DNA from: Lachnospiraceae bacterium
GTDB taxonomy: Bacteria > Bacillota > Clostridia > Lachnospirales > Lachnospiraceae
Length of the DNA stretch: 64,000 nt
Direction: 5' to 3'
NCBI GenBank assembly: GCA_016281335.1
Contig: JAEEIK010000133.1
Coordinates: 1 to 64,000, forward strand
A program made the translations under genes and the position numbers. The notes under the pieces were generated by a model that made no database searches, was not told where the DNA came from, and was given only the letters and a program-made list of their open reading frames with translations. Shown in pieces: positions 1 through 9,566 of the stretch (its first letter is position 1; the number at the start of each line of letters is the position of its first letter).

Positions 1-2
1 AA

Positions 3-539
3 ATGTATGATTCCGTAAGCATGAATGTGGATGTACGAAGCGAATACAGGATAAAAAGGCTTGATAACGGGCTTGGCGGAATGATATTCGAAGAAGTTCC
101 GGTTACCCCCTATGTTAAAGATCTGAGCGTATATGAGCGCGCTACGGAATATGAGAAAGAATTTGATATCACATACTGGAGTTTTTATATGGCCTTTGAT
201 GATGAAAAGCCGGTAGGAGCGTTAACGGTAGCTGCACGTACGGATAAACTGTATATGCTTGCAGGACGTGAGGATGCCTGCGTTCTATGGGATATCCGTG
301 TGGCGGATGCATATAAGCATCAGGGCATAGGGCAGAAAATGCTTGATCTTGCAATTAAGGATGCCAAGGCAGCCGGCTATAAACAGATGATCATCGAATG
401 TCAGAACAATAATGTTCCGGCATGTAAGTTTTATCATAAGCAGGGGGCACTGTTGTCGAAACTCGATATGTATGCTTATTATGATGAGCCGGATTGCAGG
501 AACGAAGTACAGTTTATCTGGTATCTTGATCTTAACTGA
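3..539 (+). CDS. GNAT acetyltransferase, streptothricin acetyltransferase (SatA/Sat4)-like; 5' end close to window edge
   Basis: Motif WDIRVADAYKHQGIGQKMLDLAIKDAK..MIIECQNNNVPACKFYHKQGA..FIWYLDL resembles the SatA/Sat4 pattern (QGIGxxL..LETQDxNxxACKFYxxxGF..FWYxxF). Confidence 0.8.
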   Translation: MYDSVSMNVDVRSEYRIKRLDNGLGGMIFEEVPVTPYVKDLSVYERATEYEKEFDITYWSFYMAFDDEKPVGALTVAARTDKLYMLAGREDACVLWDIRVADAYKHQGIGQKMLDLAIKDAKAAGYKQMIIECQNNNVPACKFYHKQGALLSKLDMYAYYDEPDCRNEVQFIWYLDLN

Positions 540-569
540 AACCGATCAGGGGGACGGTTCTCTGATCGG
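540..569 (+). repeat. REP-like repeat copy 1 (G-rich orientation)
   Basis: aaccgatcagggggacggttctctgatcgg. Confidence 0.85.
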
Positions 570-577
570 AAAATAAC

Positions 578-603
578 AATCAGGGGGACGGTTCTCTGAT
601 CGG
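578..603 (+). repeat. REP-like repeat copy 2 (G-rich), 34-bp-period tandem with copy 1
   Basis: aatcagggggacggttctctgatcgg, followed by the same ggaaaataaca as copy 1. Confidence 0.85.
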
Positions 604-622
604 AAAATAACACGGAGGAGAA

Positions 623-1192
623 ATGGCAGATATATATTTTATTTCAGGGCCCTGTGGCTGCGGTAAAACAACACTCACGGACGAACTGGCAAAGTATATG
701 GTAAAGGTTGAGAAAAAAAGGCAGGTCTATGTGATCCATGGCGATGATTTCCATCAGGGCTTTGTGCTGCGTTTGTATGAAGAAGGGCCTTTCTGGGAAG
801 ACGGACAGGCGGCAGACAGGATAGAATGGCAGGAGATACTTAAGTTTAACTGGGAATGCATCATTGACATAGCGGCTAAGGTATTAAAACGGGAAATGGA
901 CGTTTTGATCGATTACATAGTTGAAGATGAGATGCCGCTTCTGAAAACATTGTCTGAAGAGTATCATGCCGGACTTCACTATCTGGTACTTACTGCAGCT
1001 GAAGATGAGATAAGAAAACGTATCGAAATGCGCGGTGATACGGAAATGGTTGAACGGGCATTATTCCTGAAGGAAAAGCTGGAGAATGCTGCAGAAAATC
1101 AGGGACACATCTATGATAATACCGGAAAGAGCATAGAAATTGAAACCGAAGAAATAGCAGCATTGATAAAGAAGGGATCGTTGATCTGTTAG
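623..1192 (+). CDS. P-loop nucleoside/AAA-type kinase-like protein
   Basis: Walker A GPCGCGKTTL; RBS cggaggag upstream. Confidence 0.7.
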   Translation: MADIYFISGPCGCGKTTLTDELAKYMVKVEKKRQVYVIHGDDFHQGFVLRLYEEGPFWEDGQAADRIEWQEILKFNWECIIDIAAKVLKREMDVLIDYIVEDEMPLLKTLSEEYHAGLHYLVLTAAEDEIRKRIEMRGDTEMVERALFLKEKLENAAENQGHIYDNTGKSIEIETEEIAALIKKGSLIC

Positions 1193-1208
1193 AAGGAGAG
1201 TTAAGAAA

Positions 1209-1721
1209 ATGGAAAAAGGAAAGATAATATTTTTAAACGGTGTTACCAGTTCTGGTAAAACATCGATAGTTGAGGCACTGCAGGCGCGCAGGGATGTGTT
1301 CTTCTATGTGGTTGCCAATGACCTGTTTCAGGAAATGGTTGGTGAACAGTATCTGGAGGAGAATTACTGGAAGTATCTTTCGGAAGTGATCATCATGATG
1401 TATCACACTGCAAAGCTTTATTCCGATATGGGTAAGAATGTTCTGATCGACGGAATACTTGTAGAGCGTGATGAGATCAAACCGCATTATCAGAAGCTTA
1501 AAGAGATATTAAAAGACAGCCCGCTTGATATTGTAGAAGCGTATTGTCCGTTAGAGATCTGCAGGCAGAGAAACATCGAGCGCGGAGACAGATATGAAAG
1601 CCAGTCTGATGAACAGGCGGAACTGATGAGTAAGGATATCGATTACAGTCTGCGCGTGGATACCAGTAAGTTAACTGCGGAAGAATGTGCGGAAGAGATC
1701 ATACGGAAGTTGTTTATGTGA
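1209..1721 (+). CDS. Chloramphenicol phosphotransferase (CPT)-like P-loop kinase
   Basis: NGVTSSGKTSI Walker A; CPT-like VEAYCPLEICRQRNIERGDR and YSLRVDTSKLTAEECAEEI. Confidence 0.75.
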   Translation: MEKGKIIFLNGVTSSGKTSIVEALQARRDVFFYVVANDLFQEMVGEQYLEENYWKYLSEVIIMMYHTAKLYSDMGKNVLIDGILVERDEIKPHYQKLKEILKDSPLDIVEAYCPLEICRQRNIERGDRYESQSDEQAELMSKDIDYSLRVDTSKLTAEECAEEIIRKLFM

Positions 1722-1759
1722 AATGATGATGCAGCTGCAGGCCTATATGGTGGATGATC

Positions 1760-2248
1760 ATGAAAATAATAATAATTAACGGCCCGATGGGGATCGGAAA
1801 AACAACAGCAGGTAACTTTATCGCAGACAGGCATCCCGGAACCGCATTTATAGACGGGGACTGGTGCATGGATATCCATCCTTTTGTGGGAAACAGGGAA
1901 ACAAAGGAAATGGCTGTTGATAACATTCTGCATATGATACGTAATTACCGGGAATGTTCGGAATGCGGGATGATCGTGCTCGCCTGGCTGATGGATGATG
2001 CATGGGTATATGAAAAGCTGACTGCAGGGATCAGGGAGTCAGGGCTTGAGATAAGGAGTGTTACCCTTGTCTGCGGTGAAGAACAATTGAGAAAACAGTG
2101 GATGGCAGATAAGAACTGTCCGTGGCGAACCGGGGAATGGCTGGAGGCGGCGCTTAAGTCGCTGGATCATTTCTCGCAGGCGGATAACTGTATCAATACG
2201 AGCGGGCTATCCGTGGAAGAGGTCGCGGACCTGATTGAAGGAGAATGA
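1760..2248 (+). CDS. P-loop kinase (AAA family)
   Basis: INGPMGIGKTTAGNFIAD Walker A near N-terminus; exact start 1754 or 1760 uncertain. Confidence 0.7.
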   Translation: MKIIIINGPMGIGKTTAGNFIADRHPGTAFIDGDWCMDIHPFVGNRETKEMAVDNILHMIRNYRECSECGMIVLAWLMDDAWVYEKLTAGIRESGLEIRSVTLVCGEEQLRKQWMADKNCPWRTGEWLEAALKSLDHFSQADNCINTSGLSVEEVADLIEGE

Positions 2249-2254
2249 AAGAAA

Positions 2255-2788
2255 ATGGTATATTACAAAGACGATGAACTGATCATACGCTCTATGGAAG
2301 AGGCGGATGATAAGGAATTTTATGACGCGCTTACTGCGCAGGGATGGCACCCGCAGCCAGGTGCCTGGATGAAAAGAATGAAGGACGAGGCTGAAGGCAA
2401 GTGCATTACACTGCCAGCCGTGTATCAGGAACAGGCGGCAGGCTATGTGTATCTCTATAAGACGGTCAATGAAGGGCCGTTTAGGGGAAAAGGCTGGCCG
2501 ATGATCGTTGATTTCAATGTCCTGAAAAAGTTTCAGAGGAAGGGTATAGGCAACAGGCTTATGGATGCGGCAGAGAGGCTGGCGGTCGTGTATGCGGATA
2601 CGGTCTGTCTGGGAGTCGGAGTATGTGACAGCTATGGCAGTGCACAGAGGATGTACGTAAAACGCGAATACATCCCCGATGGATCGGGAGTATGGTATCA
2701 GGATAAACAATGCGTGCAATATGAGACGGTCTGCACGGTTGATGATGATCTGATAATGTATCTGTATAAAAAACTGAAGGATGATTAA
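2255..2788 (+). CDS. GNAT acetyltransferase
   Basis: NVLKKFQRKGIGNRLMDAAERLA acetyl-CoA-binding motif. Confidence 0.75.
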   Translation: MVYYKDDELIIRSMEEADDKEFYDALTAQGWHPQPGAWMKRMKDEAEGKCITLPAVYQEQAAGYVYLYKTVNEGPFRGKGWPMIVDFNVLKKFQRKGIGNRLMDAAERLAVVYADTVCLGVGVCDSYGSAQRMYVKREYIPDGSGVWYQDKQCVQYETVCTVDDDLIMYLYKKLKDD

Positions 2789-2801
2789 GGAGGATAATTT
2801 T

Positions 2802-3251
2802 ATGGAGTATCAATTTAAAACTCTCCGGGAGATACCGGAAAAGAAGGATATGGCGGCACAGTGGTTTCATGAAAAGTGGGGTGTGCCCCAAGAAGCCTAT
2901 CTCGAATGTATGGAAGCCTATCTTGGCAAAGAAACGGAATACGGCTGGTACGTCTGTTTTGACGGCGATAAGATAATCGGCGGATTGGGAGTGATCGATA
3001 ACGATTTTCATGACCGAAAGGATCTGGCACCGAATGTCTGCGCCGTATTCGTTGATGAAGAATACAGAAAACAGGGAATCGCGGGAAAGCTGCTGGATCT
3101 GGCAGTGGAAGATCAGCGTGCACATGGTATTTCACCTTTATATCTGGTAACTGACCACACCGGCTTTTATGAGCGCTATGGCTGGGAATTCTTCTGCATG
3201 GCTCAAGGGGACGATGAACCTGAACCCACAAGATTATATATACACAAATGA
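2802..3251 (+). CDS. GNAT acetyltransferase
   Basis: AVFVDEEYRKQGIAGKLLDLAVEDQR; FYERYGWEF; start after aaggagg. Confidence 0.8.
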   Translation: MEYQFKTLREIPEKKDMAAQWFHEKWGVPQEAYLECMEAYLGKETEYGWYVCFDGDKIIGGLGVIDNDFHDRKDLAPNVCAVFVDEEYRKQGIAGKLLDLAVEDQRAHGISPLYLVTDHTGFYERYGWEFFCMAQGDDEPEPTRLYIHK

Positions 3252-3556
3252 AAAGAATTATACCATTTATCCTGATACTGTGTTTTATGCTTTCGGCCTG
3301 CGGCTCTCAGGAGGTTATCGGCAGCGTATACGGATCCGAACATGAGTATACATCGATCGGAGAAGATACATATACGTTGTGCGATAATCCGGGAGTCAGT
3401 ATTGCATGGGATAAAGATGAACTCTTAGGTATCGTCGAGTTTGAGAATGCTGATACGGATCCGATGAAGGTATACAGCATTAAAGGCTATGATGATAAAG
3501 ATTACATCTATACCATATGGGTATATGACGGGGCATTTTATAAAAAGGATAAATGA
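3248..3556 (+). CDS. Small lipoprotein
   Basis: Lipobox signal peptide MKRIIPFILILCFMLSACGS; overlaps upstream stop by 4 nt. Confidence 0.6.
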   Translation: MKRIIPFILILCFMLSACGSQEVIGSVYGSEHEYTSIGEDTYTLCDNPGVSIAWDKDELLGIVEFENADTDPMKVYSIKGYDDKDYIYTIWVYDGAFYKKDK

Positions 3557-3571
3557 GTGAAAGGAATAACG

Positions 3572-4507
3572 ATGGAATACAGTACTAAAATATCTGAAAG
3601 GATGTGGAATCTGCCTGACAAAGGAGAATTGGAAGCAGAAAGAGAGCAGACTTTCATCGATGATATCGTGCAGAAGTCGCATATAGAGAAGGAACTCCTG
3701 AGCAGTCTGGATGGCATTGAAACTGTCTTTGACGGCGGAGGCGGCTGCGGCAGGTTTTCAATCCTGCTGGCTAAACAGGGATGTAAAGTCACTCACTTTG
3801 ATATATCCAGGCCGATGATAGATAAGGCAAAAGAGCTGGCTGAGAAAGCAGGTGTTCTTGACAGGATGACTTTTGTAAAAGGAGCGTTGGAGGATCTTTC
3901 CGCATATGAGGACGGGACGTTTGATCTGGTGATGTCTTTTGATGCGCCGATATCCTATACATATCCGAAGCAGGAAAAAACCATAAAGGAACTGGTGAGG
4001 ATAGCAAAGAAACGTATCATCATAAGCGTATCAAGCAGGCTGGGGTCATTGCCTTATCTTGCAAATCCTCTTCAGAAAAATCAGTTTATCCTGGATCCCG
4101 AGTGCGACAATGACTGGGTAAAGTGGTGCCTGGAAAGCAGGGATCGGATGATTGAAAGTTTCAGCTTTGACAAACAGAAGCTGACGGATACTTATGAGAA
4201 CGGATTGATGTGTGATATTGAAGAGACCACAAAGGCTTATGATAACGGTGAGGCGCCCTGGTGTATCACCTATCACTTTATGCCGGATGAACTTAAAAGC
4301 ATACTGGAGGATTGCGGAGTAAGGAATATCAGCCTTGCGGGTCCGGGAGCTTTTGCAAGAACCATCCCAAATGAGATCCTTGTAAAGATAATGAAGGATC
4401 CGGAGCAAAGAGAGGACTTCCTTGAATTCTGCCACTTGTATGACAGCAATCCCTATGTATGCGGCATAGGCAAGGATAATCTGTTTGCTAAGGGAGAGCT
4501 TGCCTGA
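3572..4507 (+). CDS. Class I SAM-dependent methyltransferase
   Basis: VFDGGGGCGRFSILLAKQGCKVTHFDISRPMIDKA motif I. Confidence 0.8.
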   Translation: MEYSTKISERMWNLPDKGELEAEREQTFIDDIVQKSHIEKELLSSLDGIETVFDGGGGCGRFSILLAKQGCKVTHFDISRPMIDKAKELAEKAGVLDRMTFVKGALEDLSAYEDGTFDLVMSFDAPISYTYPKQEKTIKELVRIAKKRIIISVSSRLGSLPYLANPLQKNQFILDPECDNDWVKWCLESRDRMIESFSFDKQKLTDTYENGLMCDIEETTKAYDNGEAPWCITYHFMPDELKSILEDCGVRNISLAGPGAFARTIPNEILVKIMKDPEQREDFLEFCHLYDSNPYVCGIGKDNLFAKGELA

Positions 4508-4519
4508 AGGTAATTAAAT

Positions 4520-5881
4520 ATGAACGAAGAAAAAAAGCAATTGGAGATGTGCTGGATCGTAACGGATGATCCGATAGAAATTGAGTTCCCTGCCGGGTAT
4601 ACTATGGAAAACTATGCAGGCGAACAGGATAAGCAGGCATGGTGTGAATGCTGCCGCGAAGGTATGCTGATGGATGAGAAAGCGGGAACACAGGCTTTTG
4701 ATGATTCGATGTCGGATGGGATAGTGGTCGATCTTTATAATGATGTTTTCTTCCTGAAGTATAAGGGTGAAGTGATCGGAACCGTTACAGCTTTTGTGAG
4801 AGAAGACGGTAACGGCGAACTTCATATGGTCAGCATACGTCCGGAATACAGAGGTAAGGGGCTTAGCAAGTATCTTAATGAAACCGGCAAGCTGAAACTT
4901 CAGTATGCCGGAGCAAAATGCATTTATCTTACTACAGATGAATTCCGCAGGGGAGCGATCAAGGGTTATCTTTCTGCAGGTTTCCTGCCGGTAGATAACG
5001 ATGCGGATATGCAGGACAGATGGGAACAGGTACTGGATGATCTTGGTATCGTTAAAACAGATATGCTTAAGGAAGATCTTAGTGGAAGAAATACCATATA
5101 TCGCATACCGGAATCCATCCGACAGCATATCGCTTATAAAACTTATCATATGGATAATGTAGGCTGTTCGGATTCACAGGTTCGGATATACGATGATCTC
5201 GTTCTGAAGATCGAGGAAGAAAGAACGGAACTTGCTGATATGGTATCACTTATGAAATGGCTGGAGGGAAAACTGCCCGTACCGAAAGTGATATATACGG
5301 AAGTGAGCGGAGGATACCGCTATCTGCTCATGAGTAAAGCTGAAGGGCTCATGGCCTGTGATCCCTATTATATGGAACGCCCCGATGAACTGTTACCGCT
5401 TCTTGCAGAAACTATCCGTATGCTTTGGCAGGTGGACATATCTGCATGTTCGAGAAAACGTACGCTTGATAATGTGCTGAAAGAAGCAAGATACCGCGTG
5501 GAAAATGATATGGTGGATGTTGATGATGCGGAGCCTGAGACCTACGGAGACGGAGGCTTCAGGGATCCTTATGAGCTGTTATCCTGGCTGGAAGCAAACA
5601 GGCCGGAAGAGGAGCTTGTATTCTCGCATGGAGATCTCTGTCTGCCGAATATATTTTTCAAGGATGGAAAGCTCAGCTGTCTCATAGATCTTGGAAATGC
5701 CGGAGTATGCGATAAATGGCAGGATCTGGCACTCTGCTACCGAAGCCTTAAACACAATGCTAACGGGAGTTACGGTAAGGTATATCCGGGGATAAATGAA
5801 GATGAACTTTTTAAATTACTTGGGATAGATCCTGATCAGGAGAAGCTGCGGTACTATATACTTCTTGATGAGTTGTTTTAA
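4520..5881 (+). CDS. Bifunctional GNAT acetyltransferase-aminoglycoside phosphotransferase APH(3')-like fusion
   Basis: N-terminal GNAT (VSIRPEYRGKGLSKYLNETGKLK..GYLSAGF); C-terminal APH(3') signature WLEGKLPVPKV..LLMSKAEG..PEEELVFSHGDLCLPNIFFKDGKLSCLIDLG..DKWQDLALCYRS..LGIDPDQEKLRYYILLDELF. Confidence 0.85.
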   Translation: MNEEKKQLEMCWIVTDDPIEIEFPAGYTMENYAGEQDKQAWCECCREGMLMDEKAGTQAFDDSMSDGIVVDLYNDVFFLKYKGEVIGTVTAFVREDGNGELHMVSIRPEYRGKGLSKYLNETGKLKLQYAGAKCIYLTTDEFRRGAIKGYLSAGFLPVDNDADMQDRWEQVLDDLGIVKTDMLKEDLSGRNTIYRIPESIRQHIAYKTYHMDNVGCSDSQVRIYDDLVLKIEEERTELADMVSLMKWLEGKLPVPKVIYTEVSGGYRYLLMSKAEGLMACDPYYMERPDELLPLLAETIRMLWQVDISACSRKRTLDNVLKEARYRVENDMVDVDDAEPETYGDGGFRDPYELLSWLEANRPEEELVFSHGDLCLPNIFFKDGKLSCLIDLGNAGVCDKWQDLALCYRSLKHNANGSYGKVYPGINEDELFKLLGIDPDQEKLRYYILLDELF

Positions 5882-5932
5882 AGGAAATGCCCTGCGGGGA
5901 TGTTATTATAGTCGGAAGGAGACTGCTGTAAC

Positions 5933-6424
5933 ATGATAAGCTTAAAAGCGATCACAAGAGAAAATATTGATGAAGTGCTTGCGTTGCGCGTACGCGGTGA
6001 TCAGAAGGGCTTTGTGATCTCAACGGCAGACTCGCTCGCAAAAGCCTATGTATATCCGGATACGGCGTATCCTTTTGCGGTGTATGATGAAGCTGTGTTG
6101 GTAGGTTTTATCATGATGGGATATTATGAGCTGAAGAAGTATTATACACTTTGGGAATTTCTTATCGATCAAAGGTATCAGAACAAGGGTTATGGCAGGC
6201 AGGCGCTTAAGCTTGGAATGCAGTATGTGTGGGAAAGATTCGGAGCTGTTGATATATATACAGGGGTAGCACCCGGAAACAAAGCGGCAAAGCATTTATA
6301 TGAATCCGCAGGGTTTAAAGATACCGGACTTATTGAGTGCGGAATGGAAGAGATGAGATGTAGCTCAGAATACAGCAGGGATCAGAGCGGCGCGCCCGGT
6401 ATCAGAATGATAGGAGAAGGATGA
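5933..6424 (+). CDS. GNAT acetyltransferase (spermidine acetyltransferase BltD-like)
   Basis: FLIDQRYQNKGYGRQALKLGMQYV..GNKAAKHLYESAGF. Confidence 0.75.
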   Translation: MISLKAITRENIDEVLALRVRGDQKGFVISTADSLAKAYVYPDTAYPFAVYDEAVLVGFIMMGYYELKKYYTLWEFLIDQRYQNKGYGRQALKLGMQYVWERFGAVDIYTGVAPGNKAAKHLYESAGFKDTGLIECGMEEMRCSSEYSRDQSGAPGIRMIGEG

Positions 6425-7539
6425 TGAATACGGCAGGAACCAAAAGAATTGAAACAGAACGTTTGATACTGCGCAGATACGTGGTTGAGGATGCAGAGGA
6501 TATGTACAAGAACTGGGCGTCAGATCCGGAGGTAACTGCATTTCTGTCCTGGCCCACACATGCAGATGTATCGGTGACAAAAGGGATACTGGAAAATTGG
6601 GTGTCACATTATGATGAGGGAAGAACCTATAACTGGGGTATAACACTTAAGGGCAATGATCATGTGATCGGAAATATTGCTGTTGTTGAGCGAAGTGAAA
6701 GGACCTGTTCCTATGAACTGGGCTATTGCCTTGGCAGGGGATACTGGGGGCGTGGGATCATGCCGGAAGCACTGCGGGCTGTGATACAGTATCTTTTTGC
6801 AGAGGAGAAAGATCTGAACCGCGTTTATGCAAGCCATGATCTGCGCAATAAAAAATCAGGACGTGTAATGGAAAAAGCCGGGATGCATTATGACGGAAGC
6901 CTGCGTGCTTCGAAGAAGAATAATCACGGTTTCCATGATACAGCATATTATTCCATACTCCGCAGTGATCTGGTTACGCATGAGCAATATGCAAAGCTCT
7001 TTGGCGAAATGCATCCGGGATTTTTCGAAAGGGATTATATTCAAAGAGTTTCAGAGGATGAGCCTGCTTCAGAGATGCTGCTCAGACTGCAGAGTTTTGA
7101 TGAGAAGATCTATGATAAGAAATTGCCGGATAATATCCGCTTCGGCTATTATGACGGTGAGTTGAAAATGCTGAAGGAAGCGGTCAATGCCGTGCTTCCG
7201 CACTGGGTTCCGTTTTTTGACGGGAATTCGCGGGTGTATTGCAGTTTCGAGAATGAAAAGATAGTCAGTTTCTGTATGATCGAGGATTTCGGCGAGCATA
7301 CGGTAAATGATATGTCATGGAAGATAGGCGGACCGGGCTGTGTAGGTACGCTTCCGGAGTATCGTGGCAGAGGGATAGGTCTTACGATGGTACGAAACGT
7401 CACAAAGATACTGCTGGACGAATTCTATGACTACAGTTATATACATTATACTTATGAAACGGACTGGTATTCAAAGCTCGGATATAAGACGTTTCTTAAA
7501 TGGAACTGCAGGGGCATAGTTGAGGAAAAGAATGAATAA
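6421..7539 (+). CDS. Tandem GNAT-GNAT fusion (RimJ-type plus second GNAT)
   Basis: RIETERLILRRYVVEDAEDM..LGYCLGRGYWGRGIMPEALRAV (domain 1); GTLPEYRGRGIGLTMVRNVTKI..WYSKLGYKTF (domain 2). Confidence 0.8.
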   Translation: MMNTAGTKRIETERLILRRYVVEDAEDMYKNWASDPEVTAFLSWPTHADVSVTKGILENWVSHYDEGRTYNWGITLKGNDHVIGNIAVVERSERTCSYELGYCLGRGYWGRGIMPEALRAVIQYLFAEEKDLNRVYASHDLRNKKSGRVMEKAGMHYDGSLRASKKNNHGFHDTAYYSILRSDLVTHEQYAKLFGEMHPGFFERDYIQRVSEDEPASEMLLRLQSFDEKIYDKKLPDNIRFGYYDGELKMLKEAVNAVLPHWVPFFDGNSRVYCSFENEKIVSFCMIEDFGEHTVNDMSWKIGGPGCVGTLPEYRGRGIGLTMVRNVTKILLDEFYDYSYIHYTYETDWYSKLGYKTFLKWNCRGIVEEKNE

Positions 7540-8209
7540 ACTGGAAAAGATGGGAGAGTTCTTTAATGCCAGACTGGATGGTTATGAAGAACATCAGATG
7601 ACTACAATAGAATTTGCGGAGGAGTTTTATCCGTATACGGCTGAGTGCCTGCCGAGAATTTCGAAGTCATGCATTTTAGATCTGGGCTGCGGGACCGGAC
7701 TGGAACTGGATCATTATTTCAGGATCGTTCCCGATGCGAGAATTACAGGTGTCGACCTTGCAGAAGATATGCTGGGTGAGCTTGAAAAAAAACATGCTGA
7801 TAAGGATATAAGATTGATAAATGCTTCTTATTTTGAAGCACCGTTCGGGGAGGAATTGTATGATGCGGCAGTTTCAGTTGAATCACTCCACCATTTCACG
7901 AAAGAAGAGAAAATCCCTTTATATACTAAGCTGAATAAGGCTTTGAAAAACGGAGGGTATTTTATACTGACCGATTACTTTGCGCTTACGGACGAAGAGG
8001 AGAAACAAAAACGCAGTGAATTACTGGCTTTAAGAAAAGAGCAGGGATTGCCGGATGGAGTGTTTTATCACTATGATACTCCGCTTACTGTGGAACATGA
8101 GACAGAGGCTTTACATGAGGCGGGCTTTACTGCTGTTCGGGTAATTAAGAGCTGGGGAGTAACTCATACCATTAAAGCGATCAGATCAACCGGGGGGACG
8201 GTTCTCTGA
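7532..8209 (+). CDS. Class I SAM-dependent methyltransferase with REP-derived C-terminus
   Basis: ILDLGCGTGLELDHYFRIVPDARITGVDLAEDML; last codons STGGTVL* lie in REP copy 3; ATG at 7532 preferred. Confidence 0.8.
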   Translation: MNKLEKMGEFFNARLDGYEEHQMTTIEFAEEFYPYTAECLPRISKSCILDLGCGTGLELDHYFRIVPDARITGVDLAEDMLGELEKKHADKDIRLINASYFEAPFGEELYDAAVSVESLHHFTKEEKIPLYTKLNKALKNGGYFILTDYFALTDEEEKQKRSELLALRKEQGLPDGVFYHYDTPLTVEHETEALHEAGFTAVRVIKSWGVTHTIKAIRSTGGTVL

Positions 8210-8213
8210 TTGG
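8185..8213 (+). repeat. REP-like repeat copy 3 (G-rich), overlaps CDS 3' end
   Basis: atcaaccggggggacggttctctgattgg. Confidence 0.9.
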
Positions 8214-8240
8214 CCAGGGCCACTGAGCGAAAGGAGTCTT

Positions 8241-8843
8241 ATGAAACGCAAACGGCTTAACAGAGATGGCTGGGGCTTCCAGTATTATCCCTATTATCAG
8301 CTGAGGATAGATGACCCGGTCTTTAAGGGAACAGCGTGCCTGATAAAGCTGACGGATGGGGAAGCAAATTATTGGAACACGCCGAAAGCAGGCAGGATAC
8401 AGGTGACGGGAAGCGGCATGTCCTGGCTGGAACTGATCCCGGACAATGCATATCATGTGATAACGATCAAGTATTTCCCCGAAGGTTCTCATGATCCGGA
8501 AAGAAAGGCTTATCCTGTTCCTGCTGATGAAAAATATCAGCCATCGATCTGGTATGTGGATGTTATAGAAGGAATCGAATATGATGATCATGGCATAGCC
8601 GTATTTATTGATAAATATCTTGATGTGATCTTCACTCCGGAAGGTGATATCAAGATTGATGACAGGGATGAACTTGAGGCTGCATTTTCATCCGGAGAAT
8701 TATCGAAAGAGCAATATGATGCGGCACTTGCGGAAAGTGAAATGATCCTCCGTAAGTATTGCAGTGATATCCGTAAAACAGACGAATGGTGTGCAAGTAT
8801 AAGGAGACTGGTTGAGGAAAGAATCAATGACGGATTATGTTGA
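8241..8843 (+). CDS. DUF402-type protein
   Basis: IWYVDVIEGIEYDDHGIAVFIDKYLDVIFTPEGDIKIDDRDELEAA pattern. Confidence 0.65.
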   Translation: MKRKRLNRDGWGFQYYPYYQLRIDDPVFKGTACLIKLTDGEANYWNTPKAGRIQVTGSGMSWLELIPDNAYHVITIKYFPEGSHDPERKAYPVPADEKYQPSIWYVDVIEGIEYDDHGIAVFIDKYLDVIFTPEGDIKIDDRDELEAAFSSGELSKEQYDAALAESEMILRKYCSDIRKTDEWCASIRRLVEERINDGLC

Positions 8844-9564
8844 ATATGCGAAGATGACGGGAAGCAACCGGGTATATCCTTTATCCATAGCTGAAGGATA
8901 TCAGAGCGGTGATATTATCGCAGATAGTATAAATGATGTTCAATGTGTTATGTTCTGGCACTATTGTGGATTTGCATATCTTTCCGGTAAAGTGACAGAA
9001 CCATTTCTAAACAGGATCTATGAGGATTATTTCTGTAAGGAGATAAAGCGACGATTTGTACTCATAACTGATGATGAGAAGGTAATACAGTTCTTTGAGG
9101 GAAAAGATGGACTGGCTATGGATCAGCGGAAGGAATACCGCTTCAATAATGATGTGACTTTTTCTGCAGAGGATTTTAATATAGACCTAAGGGTTGAAAG
9201 AATAGATGATTCTAACATAGAGTTTATACAGGGAAGGATCGTCCCGGCTTTTTCCTGGGATTCATCTGATACATTTCTTAAGAAGGGCTTCGGATACATC
9301 GCAATGGACGGGGATAAGTATGCGGCTGTGGCATTTTCTGCGGCAGTGAGTTCTGAAGAAGTGGATATAGGCGTGGAAACAAACGAAGCATACAGGAATC
9401 GCGGCCTGGCGAAGATACTGGCAATACATATGATACGTGAAATACTGAATATCGGAAAGACTCCGGTATGGGCGCATGCGGCCGGTAATACGGCTTCCAT
9501 GAAAACATCGCTGGGAGTGGGTTTTAAGGAGATACATTGTAACACGGTCATCAGGAAGGCTTGA
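8827..9564 (+). CDS. GNAT acetyltransferase (GNAT_acetyltr_2-like)
   Basis: VETNEAYRNRGLAKILAIHMIREIL..GNTASMKTSLGVGF. Confidence 0.7.
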   Translation: MTDYVEYAKMTGSNRVYPLSIAEGYQSGDIIADSINDVQCVMFWHYCGFAYLSGKVTEPFLNRIYEDYFCKEIKRRFVLITDDEKVIQFFEGKDGLAMDQRKEYRFNNDVTFSAEDFNIDLRVERIDDSNIEFIQGRIVPAFSWDSSDTFLKKGFGYIAMDGDKYAAVAFSAAVSSEEVDIGVETNEAYRNRGLAKILAIHMIREILNIGKTPVWAHAAGNTASMKTSLGVGFKEIHCNTVIRKA

Positions 9565-9566
9565 TA

